64,000 bases of DNA from Pseudomonadales bacterium. Lineage in GTDB: Bacteria > Pseudomonadota > Gammaproteobacteria > Pseudomonadales > UBA5862. The position numbers and the translations under genes were made by a program. Below are positions 7,658 to 15,457 of this stretch, in pieces. The notes beneath the pieces are model-generated. The model did not search any database, had not been told where the DNA came from, and saw nothing but the letters and a program-made list of their open reading frames with translations. The DNA is taken from contig JACKOQ010000001.1 of the NCBI GenBank assembly GCA_024234215.1, positions 496,001 through 560,000 on the forward strand, read 5' to 3'. Position 1 is the stretch's first letter; the number at the start of each line of letters is the position of its first letter.

Positions 7658-9037
7658 ATGCATCTGCACATTCTCGGCATCTGCGGCACCTTCATGGGCA
7701 GTCTGGCCATTCTCGCCAGCGAACTGGGGCACCGGGTCACCGGTTCGGATGCCAATGTCTATCCGCCGATGAGCGATCAGCTCGCCGCGCGGGGCATTGC
7801 GCTGCATCAGGGCTATGACCCGGCTCCGCTCGATGCCCGGCCCGATCTGGTGGTGATCGGCAATGCGATGTCGCGCGGCAATCCCGCTGTCGAGGCGGTG
7901 CTCAACCGTGGCCTCGACTACTGCTCGGGTCCGGAGTGGCTGGCGCGCCATCTGCTCAACCGGCGCCATGTGATCGCGGTGGCCGGCACCCATGGCAAGA
8001 CCAGCACCACCAGCATGGTGGCCTGGATACTGGAGTGCGCCGGCCATGATCCGGGCTTTCTGATCGGCGGGGTGGCGCGCGACTTCGGCTGTTCGGCACG
8101 GATCGGTTCGGGCAGCCACTTCGTCGTCGAGGCCGATGAGTATGACACCGCCTTCTTCGACAAGCGCTCCAAGTTCATCCACTACCGGCCGCGCACCCTG
8201 CTGCTCAACAACCTCGAGTATGACCATGCCGACATCTTTCCCGATCTGGCGGCGATTCAGCGGCAATTCCACCATCTGGTGCGCACCGTGCCGGGCGAAG
8301 GGGTGATCATCGCCCCGACGGCAGACAGCGCCCTGCAGGAGGTGTTGAGCGAGGGCTGCTGGAGTCGGCGGCAGGCGTGGCTCGGCTGTCTCGAACGGGG
8401 CGAGACCATTCCGCAGAGCGGCTGGTGGGCGCGACTGGTGAAGGAGGATGGCTCGGCCTTTGTCGTCGGCCGCGATGGCGTGCAACGGGCCGAGGTGCAG
8501 TGGTCGCTGCTCGGGCGTCACAATGTGGCCAACGCGGTGATGGCGATGGCCGCTGCCGCCGACGTGGGGGTCGATCCGGTGGTGGCCGCGGCCGCGCTGG
8601 GCCGGTTTCAGGGAGTGAAGCGGCGGCTGGAGGTGATCGGCAGCGGCGATGGCATCACTGTCTATGACGACTTCGCCCACCATCCCACCGCCATTGCCAC
8701 CACGCTGCGCGGGTTGCGGCGCCGCATCGGCAATCAGTCGCTGCTGCTGCTGATCGAGCCGCGCTCCAACACCATGCGCAGTGGCGTGCACCGCAGGCAG
8801 TTGCCGGCCGCCTGGTCGTCGGCCGATGCGGTTTTCTGGTATCAGCCGGAGGGGATGGACTGGGTGCCCGCAGCCGATCCGACAGTGCCGGTGCACCGCT
8901 TCACCAGCGTGACCGGGATGATCGAACGGCTGGTGGCCGAACGTGGCCGCTGGCAGCATCTGGTGATCATGAGCAACGGCGGCTTCGACGGCTTGCCACG
9001 GCGGCTGGTCGAGGCGCTGGGGTTGGCTGTGCCATGA
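7658..9037 (+). CDS. mpl: UDP-N-acetylmuramate:L-Ala-gamma-D-Glu-meso-DAP ligase
   Basis: This 459-residue Mur-ligase family enzyme opens with ILGICGTFMGSLA, the nucleotide-binding glycine motif. It has the ATP P-loop AGTHGKTSTT and the central-domain metal region VVEADEYDTAFFDKRSKF, characteristic of Mpl rather than MurC. Its C-terminal domain contains YDDFAHHPTAI. Mpl reattaches recycled murein tripeptide to UDP-MurNAc in the cytoplasm, saving peptide synthesis. Length matches the family (about 450). The stop overlaps the ubiX start by 4 nt (ATGA), implying translational coupling, a neighbourhood common in gammaproteobacteria. Confidence 0.95.
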   Translation: MHLHILGICGTFMGSLAILASELGHRVTGSDANVYPPMSDQLAARGIALHQGYDPAPLDARPDLVVIGNAMSRGNPAVEAVLNRGLDYCSGPEWLARHLLNRRHVIAVAGTHGKTSTTSMVAWILECAGHDPGFLIGGVARDFGCSARIGSGSHFVVEADEYDTAFFDKRSKFIHYRPRTLLLNNLEYDHADIFPDLAAIQRQFHHLVRTVPGEGVIIAPTADSALQEVLSEGCWSRRQAWLGCLERGETIPQSGWWARLVKEDGSAFVVGRDGVQRAEVQWSLLGRHNVANAVMAMAAAADVGVDPVVAAAALGRFQGVKRRLEVIGSGDGITVYDDFAHHPTAIATTLRGLRRRIGNQSLLLLIEPRSNTMRSGVHRRQLPAAWSSADAVFWYQPEGMDWVPAADPTVPVHRFTSVTGMIERLVAERGRWQHLVIMSNGGFDGLPRRLVEALGLAVP

Positions 9038-9711
9038 GTTCGCCGTCGATGCTGGTCGGGGCGCCGGTGGTGGTGGCGCTGACCGGTGCTTCGGGGGTGC
9101 AGTATGGGCTGCGGCTGATCGAACTGCTGGTGGCGGCCGACCGCCCGATCCAGTTGCTGCTCTCCAAGGCGGCGCATCGGGTGATCGAGATCGAGACCGA
9201 TTGGAGCCTGCCGGCCAATCCAGCTGCTTTGCAGGCAGCGTTGACCGAGCGGTTCAGGGCCGCGCCGGGACAGATCGCCGCCTTCGGGCGCGAGGATTGG
9301 CTGGCGCCACCGGCGTCGGGATCGGCCCCCAGCGCCGGCATGGTGATCTGCCCCTGCAGCATGGGCACGCTGGCGGCGATTGCGCAGGGGCTGTCGGACA
9401 ACCTGATCGAGCGGGCCGCCGATGTGGCATTGAAGGAGCGGCGCCGGCTGATCGTGGTGCCGCGCGAGATGCCCTACTCGGAGATTCATCTGGAGCAGAT
9501 GCTGCGGCTGACCCGCATGGGGGCGTTGCTGCTGCCGGCCAGTCCCGGTTTCTACCACCGTCCGCAACGCATCGAGGATCTGATCGACTTCGTGGTGGCC
9601 CGCATTCTCACCCATCTGGGCATCGAGCAGCGGCTGCTGCCGGCATGGGGGTATGCCTCTGCTGTGCAGCCGGTTGAAAACGAAAAAGTTTCTTCACATT
9701 CAGGATCATAG
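9034..9711 (+). CDS. ubiX: Flavin prenyltransferase UbiX
   Basis: This 225-residue flavoprotein has TGASGVQYGLRL at the N-terminus (FMN phosphate loop). It has the central CPCSMGTLAAIA segment and the VPREMPYS motif near residue 150, which binds dimethylallyl phosphate. UbiX makes prenylated FMN for UbiD, the decarboxylase of ubiquinone synthesis; no ubiD lies in the window. The start ATG overlaps the mpl stop, and a small membrane protein follows 2 nt later. Confidence 0.95.
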   Translation: MSSPSMLVGAPVVVALTGASGVQYGLRLIELLVAADRPIQLLLSKAAHRVIEIETDWSLPANPAALQAALTERFRAAPGQIAAFGREDWLAPPASGSAPSAGMVICPCSMGTLAAIAQGLSDNLIERAADVALKERRRLIVVPREMPYSEIHLEQMLRLTRMGALLLPASPGFYHRPQRIEDLIDFVVARILTHLGIEQRLLPAWGYASAVQPVENEKVSSHSGS

Positions 9712-9713
9712 CC

Positions 9714-10043
9714 ATGGTGTTTTTCTCGCCAAAGAAGAGCTGGGCCCGCGAAGAGCTGCTCCACCTGCTGTCACTGTCGGGCACTCTGGCGGGCCTGTGC
9801 ATCACCGGAGTGACCCTGCTGCATGGCCTGGCCGGCAGCTCAAGGATGGAGAGTCTGGCCGATGAGATGCTCGCCTTCTCGGCACTGCTGTTTCTGCTGA
9901 GCTGCTATCTGATCTTCTTTGCGCTGCGCCACAGGGAGAGTCGCCACGCGCAGCGGCTCGAAATGGTCGCCGACGGGCTGTTCTTTGTGGCGCTCACCGG
10001 CATGGTCGCTGCCGGTTTCGTGATGGTCTGTCTGATTCGATGA
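9714..10043 (+). CDS. Small three-helix membrane protein of unknown function
   Basis: This 109-residue protein has three hydrophobic stretches at about 18-39, 52-70 and 86-107. Short charged connectors (SSRMESLADE and RHRESRHAQRLE) separate them. An AGGAT tract lies 8 nt before the ATG. It follows ubiX by 2 nt, so it probably sits on the mpl-ubiX message. I recognise no family; its role is unknown. Confidence 0.72.
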   Translation: MVFFSPKKSWAREELLHLLSLSGTLAGLCITGVTLLHGLAGSSRMESLADEMLAFSALLFLLSCYLIFFALRHRESRHAQRLEMVADGLFFVALTGMVAAGFVMVCLIR

Positions 10044-10092
10044 GGGCAACCCGGATGCATCGATTTCAATGGGCTGATACAGGGTGCAGCCG

Positions 10093-10326
10093 ATGACGCA
10101 ACGGATCGATCAGCGTCTGGACGTCACCGGGCTCAACTGCCCGCTGCCGCTGCTGAAGGCCAAGCAGGCGCTCAATCGGCTGCCGGCCGACAGTTACCTC
10201 GAAGTGGTCGCCACCGACCCCGGTTCGGAGCGCGACTTCCAGATCTTCGCCAAACAGAGCAGTTACCAGTTGCTGCGACAGTGGCACGAGGCCGAGTTCA
10301 TCCATCACCTGCTCTACAAGCCGTGA
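10093..10326 (+). CDS. TusA-family sulfur carrier protein
   Basis: This 77-residue protein has the TusA/SirA core, DVTGLNCPLPLLKAKQAL, with the CPxP motif and the persulfide-carrying cysteine at residue 16. The chain ends in a two-layer alpha/beta sandwich, as in the family. Relatives pass sulfur to tRNA thiolation, molybdenum cofactor or other pathways. The start could also be GTG at 10084, but the ATG at 10093 fits the family length. Its 3-prime end overlaps the convergent mobA gene by 29 nt. Whether it is TusA itself or a paralogue is not decidable here. Confidence 0.88.
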   Translation: MTQRIDQRLDVTGLNCPLPLLKAKQALNRLPADSYLEVVATDPGSERDFQIFAKQSSYQLLRQWHEAEFIHHLLYKP

Positions 10327-10957
10327 TGCCGTGGCCCTGCGCGATCAGGTCGCCATAGGCGGCGATCTCCTGCGCACGGTTGAGGTTGACGAAGGCGGCA
10401 TGCTCGGCCGAGAAATCGACCCACCGGCTGCGACAGCGGCGATAGAATTCGCGTGGCGCACTGCCGCCGGCGGCCAGATGGTCGGCCACCGCGCCGGCCA
10501 GCTCGACGCGCCAGAGCGCGCAGAGCGATTGCAGCCGTTCGCCATCATGCACCACTGCCACCTCGGCATTGTGCTCGAGCAGTTGTCGGCCCAGCCGCGC
10601 CACCCAGTGCGCTGGCAGCGCCGGCGTGTCGCAGGGCGCGATGGCGAGATAGGGGGTGGTGCAGACCGCGAGCGCGGCAGCGATGCCATGCAGTGGCCCG
10701 GCATGGCCTGGCTGCGAGTCGCTGATCAGTCGATCGCCGAACTGGGCGTAGCGGTCGTGGTGGCGGTTGCAGCAGATCAGCAGTGTGCCCACCTGCGGCG
10801 CCAGCCGCTCGCGCACATGGGCGATCAGCGGGCGGCCTGCAAGGGGGTGGAGTCCCTTGTCGCACCCCCCCAATCGCTGACCGGCGCCGCCGGCCAGAAT
10901 CACGCCGGTGATCTGGGCGCGTGGCAGAGCGGGGTCTGGACTGTTTGCGTCACGCAT
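10298..10957 (-). CDS. mobA: Molybdenum cofactor guanylyltransferase
   Basis: This 219-residue nucleotidyltransferase has the MobA signature ILAGGAGQRLGGCDKGL at residues 20-36 (GTP and Mg binding). SDSQPGHAGPLHG follows, and APCDTPALP carries the metal-binding acidic residue. MobA attaches GMP to molybdopterin to form the bis-MGD cofactor of DMSO-reductase family enzymes. The gene is convergent with and overlaps the TusA-like gene by 29 nt. It is divergent from the gene at 11003, only 45 nt away. Confidence 0.93.
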   Translation of the reverse strand: MRDANSPDPALPRAQITGVILAGGAGQRLGGCDKGLHPLAGRPLIAHVRERLAPQVGTLLICCNRHHDRYAQFGDRLISDSQPGHAGPLHGIAAALAVCTTPYLAIAPCDTPALPAHWVARLGRQLLEHNAEVAVVHDGERLQSLCALWRVELAGAVADHLAAGGSAPREFYRRCRSRWVDFSAEHAAFVNLNRAQEIAAYGDLIAQGHGITACRAGDG

Positions 10958-11002
10958 GGCGGGATACTACCATCGCCCAGCAACCAGGTCACAGAGAGCC
11001 CC

Positions 11003-11449
11003 ATGCTTTACCAGGTCGACAGACTGATCGAAGAGACCCGCCGCATTGCCGCCGAATACCGGCGCGCAACAGGGCAGGTGTTGCCGGTGAGCGGCGAGCT
11101 GGCCCGCCATGACGCGGCGCGCCTGCTCGGTCTGACCCTGCTCCACAACGCCGAGCAGGGGGTGGATGCCATCGATGCGGCGCAGCTCAAGTATCAGATC
11201 AAGAGCCGGGTGATCTTCAATCAGGAGCGTGGCGGGCAGCGCATCGGCCAGATCAGCCTCGAGGGTGGCTGGGATCGGCTGCTGCTGGTGACCATGGATG
11301 CCAGCTACCAGCCGACGGCGATCTATCAGCTCGATCGGGAAGCGGCCAGCGCGGCGGTCGGCGACGGCAGTGCCGGGCGGCAGAAGCGCGGCGCCCTCTC
11401 GGTGGCCCGGATCAAGGCGCTGGCCACGCGGGTCTGGAGCCCGACTTGA
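11003..11449 (+). CDS. Conserved hypothetical protein upstream of the YoaA helicase
   Basis: This 148-residue soluble protein starts MLYQVDRLIEETRRIA. It has a mostly helical N-terminal half and a strand-rich second half (IKSRVIFNQERGGQRIG and DRLLLVTMDASYQPTAIYQL), and ends in a basic tail with ARIKALA. No signal peptide or membrane segment is seen and I do not recognise the family. Its stop overlaps the TTG start of the helicase by 4 nt (TTGA), so the two are translationally coupled and may act together in DNA maintenance. That is inference from context only. Confidence 0.72.
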   Translation: MLYQVDRLIEETRRIAAEYRRATGQVLPVSGELARHDAARLLGLTLLHNAEQGVDAIDAAQLKYQIKSRVIFNQERGGQRIGQISLEGGWDRLLLVTMDASYQPTAIYQLDREAASAAVGDGSAGRQKRGALSVARIKALATRVWSPT

Positions 11450-13473
11450 GCCAACCGCCGGCCGTCGACGCCGCAACCGGGCCGCCCGCCATACACCCGG
11501 TCGCCGCGCTGCTCGATCGGGCCGGTCCCTTTGCCGCACAACTGCCGGGCTTCATGCCGCGCCAGTCGCAGATGGCGATGGCGGCACTGGTGGCCGACAC
11601 CCTCGAAGCGCGCGACATCGCCGTGATCGAGGCCGGCACCGGCACCGGCAAGACCTTCGCCTACCTGCTGCCGGCCGTCATCAGCGGCAAGCGGGTGATC
11701 ATCTCCACCGGCACCAAGAATCTGCAACAGCAGCTCTTTTTCCGCGACCTGCCGGCGCTGCTGCGGGTGCTGGGACTCGATCTGTCGAGCGCGCTGCTGA
11801 AGGGGCGTGGCAACTACCTCTGTCCGCACCGGCTGGGCCTGACGCTCGAGAGCGTGACACTGTTCGAGCACGAAGATCGGCAACTGCTGGGCGAACTTGC
11901 GCAGTGGCACAGCGGTGGCGGCAGTGGTGATCTGGGCGACTTTCCTGCGCTCGACGAGGCCCATCCGCTCTGGCCGCGCATCACCAGCAGTGCCGACAAT
12001 TGCCTGGGGCAGGAGTGTCCCGATTTCAGCCGCTGTCCGCTGATGGAGGCGCGGCGCGAGGCGCTGAAGGCCGAACTGGTGGTGATCAACCACCACCTGC
12101 TGTTTGCCGACATGGTGCTCAAGGAGGAAGGCGTCGGCGAACTGCTGCCGGGTGCCCATGCCCTGATCATCGACGAGGCCCATCTGCTGCCGGAGATTGC
12201 CGGCCAGTTCTTCGGCGAGCGGCTGTCGAGCCGGCAGTTGATCGAACTGGCGCGCGACAGCGAGGGTGCGGCGCTCAAGGAGGCGGCCGATGACCTGCCG
12301 TTGCGGCAGCTGGCGGCCGGGCTGGAACAGGCTGCGCGGCGGCTGCGGCGGACGCTGGGGCCGAGCGAGCAGCGCGCGCCGTGGAACCGCCTGCTCGACC
12401 GCGCCGAGTTCAGCGCCCAGGCCGACCAGTTGCACGAGATGCTCGAGCAACTGCGGCAGCGGCTCGAACTGGTGCAGGGACGGGGCCGCGAACTGGCCCT
12501 CTGTTGCGAGCGCGCCGGCCGGCTGTCGACCATTCTGGCCACGCTGCTGAGCGAGCAGGCACAGGAGTCGGTGCGCTGGTACGAGACCAGCGAGCAGGGC
12601 TTTGCCTTCAACCGCACGCCGCTGTCGGTGGCCGAACCCTTCCGTCAGGCGCTCACCGGCTACCGTGCGGCCTGGATCTTCACCTCGGCCACCTTGGCCG
12701 TCGGTCAGAAGTTCGACCATTTCATCGCCCAGTTGGGGCTCGACCGGCTGCCCCGGCCACCGCGCGGCTGCGTGCTGCCCAGCCCGTTCGACTATTCGCG
12801 TCAGGCACTGCTCTATCTGCCGGCGCAGATGCCCGAGCCCAACCAGCCCGACTTCACCCACTGCTGGATCGAGCGGCTGCTGCCGCTGCTGCGCGCCAGC
12901 CGGGGCGGGGCCTTTCTGCTCTTCACCAGCCATCGGGCGCTGCGCGAGGCAGCGACGCTGCTGCGGCAACAGATTGACCTGCCGCTGCTGGTGCAGGGCG
13001 AGCTGTCGCGGCGCGCCATGCTCGAACGGTTCATCGAGCGTGATGATGCCCTGCTGCTGGGGGCCAGCAGCTTCTGGCAGGGGGTTGACATCCCCGGTCA
13101 ATCGCTGCGGCTGGTGGCGATCGACAAGCTGCCTTTTGCCAGCCCGGACGATCCGGTGACTCAGGCGCGGGTCGATGCGATGCGTCGCCAGGGCGGCAAC
13201 CCGTTCAACGACTACCAGTTGCCGCAGGCGGTGGTGAGCCTCAAGCAGGGGGTGGGGCGGCTGATTCGCGGCGTGACCGACCGGGGCGTGCTGGTGATCG
13301 GTGACCCTCGATTGCGCAGCCGCAGCTATGGCAGAATCTTCCGCCAGTCGCTGCCGCCGATGCCGGTGACCGACTACGAAGCGCAGGCGGTCGAGTTCCT
13401 CGAAGCGCTCTGCTCACCCCTCCCTGCCGCCGACAGCGAAATGCCCGACCATGGCCAGACTGCTTGCCCTTGA
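11446..13473 (+). CDS. yoaA: DinG/YoaA-type iron-sulfur DNA helicase
   Basis: This 675-residue superfamily 2 helicase of the XPD group has Walker A EAGTGTGKT at residues 62-70 and DEAH at 243-246. Four cysteines (C126, C186, C191, C197) lie between motifs I and II, matching the 4Fe-4S cluster domain. GASSFWQGVDIPG and QGVGRLIR are motifs V-VI. YoaA/DinG proteins unwind DNA forks and damaged substrates 5-prime to 3-prime. Length is closer to YoaA than DinG. Translation starts at TTG overlapping the upstream stop, and the 3-prime end overlaps tsaB by 23 nt. Confidence 0.92.
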   Translation: MSQPPAVDAATGPPAIHPVAALLDRAGPFAAQLPGFMPRQSQMAMAALVADTLEARDIAVIEAGTGTGKTFAYLLPAVISGKRVIISTGTKNLQQQLFFRDLPALLRVLGLDLSSALLKGRGNYLCPHRLGLTLESVTLFEHEDRQLLGELAQWHSGGGSGDLGDFPALDEAHPLWPRITSSADNCLGQECPDFSRCPLMEARREALKAELVVINHHLLFADMVLKEEGVGELLPGAHALIIDEAHLLPEIAGQFFGERLSSRQLIELARDSEGAALKEAADDLPLRQLAAGLEQAARRLRRTLGPSEQRAPWNRLLDRAEFSAQADQLHEMLEQLRQRLELVQGRGRELALCCERAGRLSTILATLLSEQAQESVRWYETSEQGFAFNRTPLSVAEPFRQALTGYRAAWIFTSATLAVGQKFDHFIAQLGLDRLPRPPRGCVLPSPFDYSRQALLYLPAQMPEPNQPDFTHCWIERLLPLLRASRGGAFLLFTSHRALREAATLLRQQIDLPLLVQGELSRRAMLERFIERDDALLLGASSFWQGVDIPGQSLRLVAIDKLPFASPDDPVTQARVDAMRRQGGNPFNDYQLPQAVVSLKQGVGRLIRGVTDRGVLVIGDPRLRSRSYGRIFRQSLPPMPVTDYEAQAVEFLEALCSPLPAADSEMPDHGQTACP

Positions 13474-14164
13474 GACCTCCAGTGAACGCTGCTCGGTTGC
13501 CCTGTGGTGGGAGGGCGCGCTCAGCGAGCGCCAGGTCGATCTGCCGCGTGAACACAACCGCCAGCTGCTGGGCCTGATCGAAGCCTTGATGGCCGAGCAC
13601 GATGCCCGCTTTGGCGAGCTCGATGCCATCGCCTTCGGCGCCGGACCCGGCTCCTTCACCGGACTGCGCATTGCCTGTGGCGTCGCGCAGGGGCTGGCGT
13701 TGGGCGCGGAGATCGGCGTGCTGCCGGTGTCGAGTCTGGCGGCGCTGGCCCATGCGGCCGCGCTGCGTCATCCGCAGCAGCGGGTGTTGACCGCCGTCGA
13801 TGCGCGCATGGGCGAGATTTACTGGTGCGGCTATCAGTTGCAAGCGCAGCGGCCGCAGCCGCTGCTGGAGGAGTGGCTGGGGCCGGCAGCGCAGATTCCG
13901 CTGCCGGCCGGACTCGATCTGGCCGACACGGTCGGGGTCGGCAACGGCTGGAGCCAGCCACAGCCGCTGGTCGAAGCGCTCGGTGGAGAGCCGGCCCGGA
14001 TCGATGCCGGACTGCTGCCCAGTGCAGCCGCTGTGGTGGCGCTGGCACTGCCGGCGCTGGCGCGCGGTGAACTGCTGCCGCCCGAAGCCGCCCAGCCCAG
14101 CTATCTGCGCGAACAGATCTCCTGGCGCAAGCGGGCCGATCGGGGTCTCTCTTCAGGAGGTTGA
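13451..14164 (+). CDS. tsaB: tRNA t6A37 synthesis protein TsaB
   Basis: This 237-residue ASKHA-fold protein begins MARLLALETSSERCSVAL. It contains GAGPGSFTGLRIACG, the TsaB hallmark, and VDARMGEIYW in the second subdomain. With TsaD, TsaE and TsaC, TsaB makes N6-threonylcarbamoyladenosine at position 37 of ANN-decoding tRNAs. The other partners are not in the window. The start lies inside the helicase coding end (23-nt overlap). The 3-prime end overlaps the convergent rsmJ by 12 nt. Confidence 0.95.
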   Translation: MARLLALETSSERCSVALWWEGALSERQVDLPREHNRQLLGLIEALMAEHDARFGELDAIAFGAGPGSFTGLRIACGVAQGLALGAEIGVLPVSSLAALAHAAALRHPQQRVLTAVDARMGEIYWCGYQLQAQRPQPLLEEWLGPAAQIPLPAGLDLADTVGVGNGWSQPQPLVEALGGEPARIDAGLLPSAAAVVALALPALARGELLPPEAAQPSYLREQISWRKRADRGLSSGG

Positions 14165-14965
14165 AGCCGCCTCTGCCGCCTCCTGCTTCGACGGCAGCTT
14201 GCGCAGCGTGTAGACATCGAAGCGGCAACTGGAGCCCTCGAGGCTGTGGTGCGCGGTCAGGCCCGCCAGCGGTGGCGCCTGGCGCGGCCGCTTGACCACC
14301 ACCCGATAGCGCGCCCGCTCCAGCGCCAGCGGCAGCAGTGCGTCGGCATCCTCGTCATGCCCCACCAACTGCTGCAACAGCACCATCGTCCTGCGTGGCA
14401 GCGCTGACTTGCGGCGCGGTGGAAACATCGGGTCGAGGCAGATGACATCGTGCTGTCGTCCGCTGGCCAACTCGTCGCGGGCGTCGCATTGCCGCAGGGT
14501 GATGCAGGTGACGATGGCGGCCAACTCCGCCTTCTGGCCGGCGCGTGCCAGTGCATCGGCCAGCAGTGCCGCCATCACCGGCGAGCGCTCGCAGAGGGTC
14601 ACCTGGCAGCCGAGGCTGGCCAGCACAAAGGCATCGGTGCCGAAACCGCCGGTGGCATCGAGCAGTTGCGGACGAAAACCGCCACGCAGACCCACTGCCC
14701 GGGCCAGGGGTTCCTGGGTGCCGCCACCGTGACGACGCCGGTAATCGAGGCGGCCATGGCCGAAATCGATCCGCAGCGGCTGTTCGCCCGCTGCGTCCAT
14801 GCTGTGCAGGGCCAGTCCATCCTGATCGAGAATCAACAGCAGCGCGGCGGAATCGGCCTGTTCGATCGCGATCAGCGGCAACTGGTGGCGCATGGCCAGC
14901 GCTTCGGCCTGCTCGGCGAAGCAGGAGGTGGAGTCGTGCAGGATGCCGACGCGCTGAAGGGTCAC
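14153..14965 (-). CDS. rsmJ: 16S rRNA (guanine1516-N2)-methyltransferase
   Basis: This 270-residue SAM-dependent methyltransferase has motif I LDATGGFGTDAFVLASLG. The strand TLCERSPVMAALL holds the SAM ribose-binding acid. The catalytic motif is DPMFPPRRKSALPRR, typical of RsmJ (YhiQ). N-terminal residues 1-100 carry the family-specific substrate domain. It modifies G1516 of 16S rRNA. It is translationally coupled to a small upstream ORF by a 4-nt overlap (14962-14965) and is convergent with tsaB. Confidence 0.93.
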   Translation of the reverse strand: MTLQRVGILHDSTSCFAEQAEALAMRHQLPLIAIEQADSAALLLILDQDGLALHSMDAAGEQPLRIDFGHGRLDYRRRHGGGTQEPLARAVGLRGGFRPQLLDATGGFGTDAFVLASLGCQVTLCERSPVMAALLADALARAGQKAELAAIVTCITLRQCDARDELASGRQHDVICLDPMFPPRRKSALPRRTMVLLQQLVGHDEDADALLPLALERARYRVVVKRPRQAPPLAGLTAHHSLEGSSCRFDVYTLRKLPSKQEAAEAASTS

Positions 14966-15273
14966 ACGTAGAGGTCGACACCCACCAGGGTGACTTCAGG
15001 CGTTTCGGTTACCGGTGGCGTAGCCCACTCGCCATAGGCACGCAGTGCGGCGCGCGCCTGTGCGGTCAGCGTGCGTTGCCATGGGTCGAGATTGGTACCG
15101 CCGCGCGGGCTCGACTCGCGCCAGACGGGGCGGCGCAGGGTTTCCACGCTGTCCTTAGCCGCGACGGCCTCCCGCGTGGCGAAACTGGTGCGTTCCGCTG
15201 CACGCACCGGCCACTGCGGTGTGGCACTGCGTGGCGCCGGCAGGGTGGAGGGGGTGATTGCGCTGGAGGACAT
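14962..15273 (-). CDS. Small uncharacterised protein coupled to rsmJ
   Basis: This 103-residue protein has a low-complexity Ser/Thr/Pro/Ala N-terminal half. A more conserved-looking C-terminal segment follows (TAQARAALRAYGEW), ending VGVDLYV. It has no signal peptide, membrane helix or recognised domain. The ATGA overlap with rsmJ and a TATACT box (15327 to 15322) upstream on the same strand support a real gene. A promoter just before it implies it leads the rsmJ transcript. Function unknown. Confidence 0.6.
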   Translation of the reverse strand: MSSSAITPSTLPAPRSATPQWPVRAAERTSFATREAVAAKDSVETLRRPVWRESSPRGGTNLDPWQRTLTAQARAALRAYGEWATPPVTETPEVTLVGVDLYV

Positions 15274-15378
15274 GGGTGCGGTGGCCGGTGTTGGCGGTAG
15301 CCATGTGGGTGAGATGGCCGAAGTATAAATGAAAGCGGCATGCCCTGTGATCCGACCTTTGAATCTTCACGCCAACAG

Positions 15379-15408
15379 AAAGGCCCTGGCTTTGAGGCCA
15401 GGGCCTTT
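15379..15408 (-). terminator. Terminator hairpin after the acyl-CoA ligase gene
   Basis: AAAGGCCCTGGC (15379-15390) pairs perfectly with GCCAGGGCCTTT (15397-15408) across a 6-nt loop, giving A/T ends on both strands. It lies 50 nt after the ligase stop and separates it from the small rsmJ-linked gene. Confidence 0.75.
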
Positions 15409-15457
15409 CATCGATCGGTCAGTGTGGATCAGACGGGTGGTCTGACCCGCAGCGGGC

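Noticed and set aside
10331..11002. Plus-strand extension of the gene at 11003 upstream to 10331
   Set aside because: It overlaps mobA antisense with no domain similarity. ATG 11003 gives a compact protein next to its own intergenic gap.
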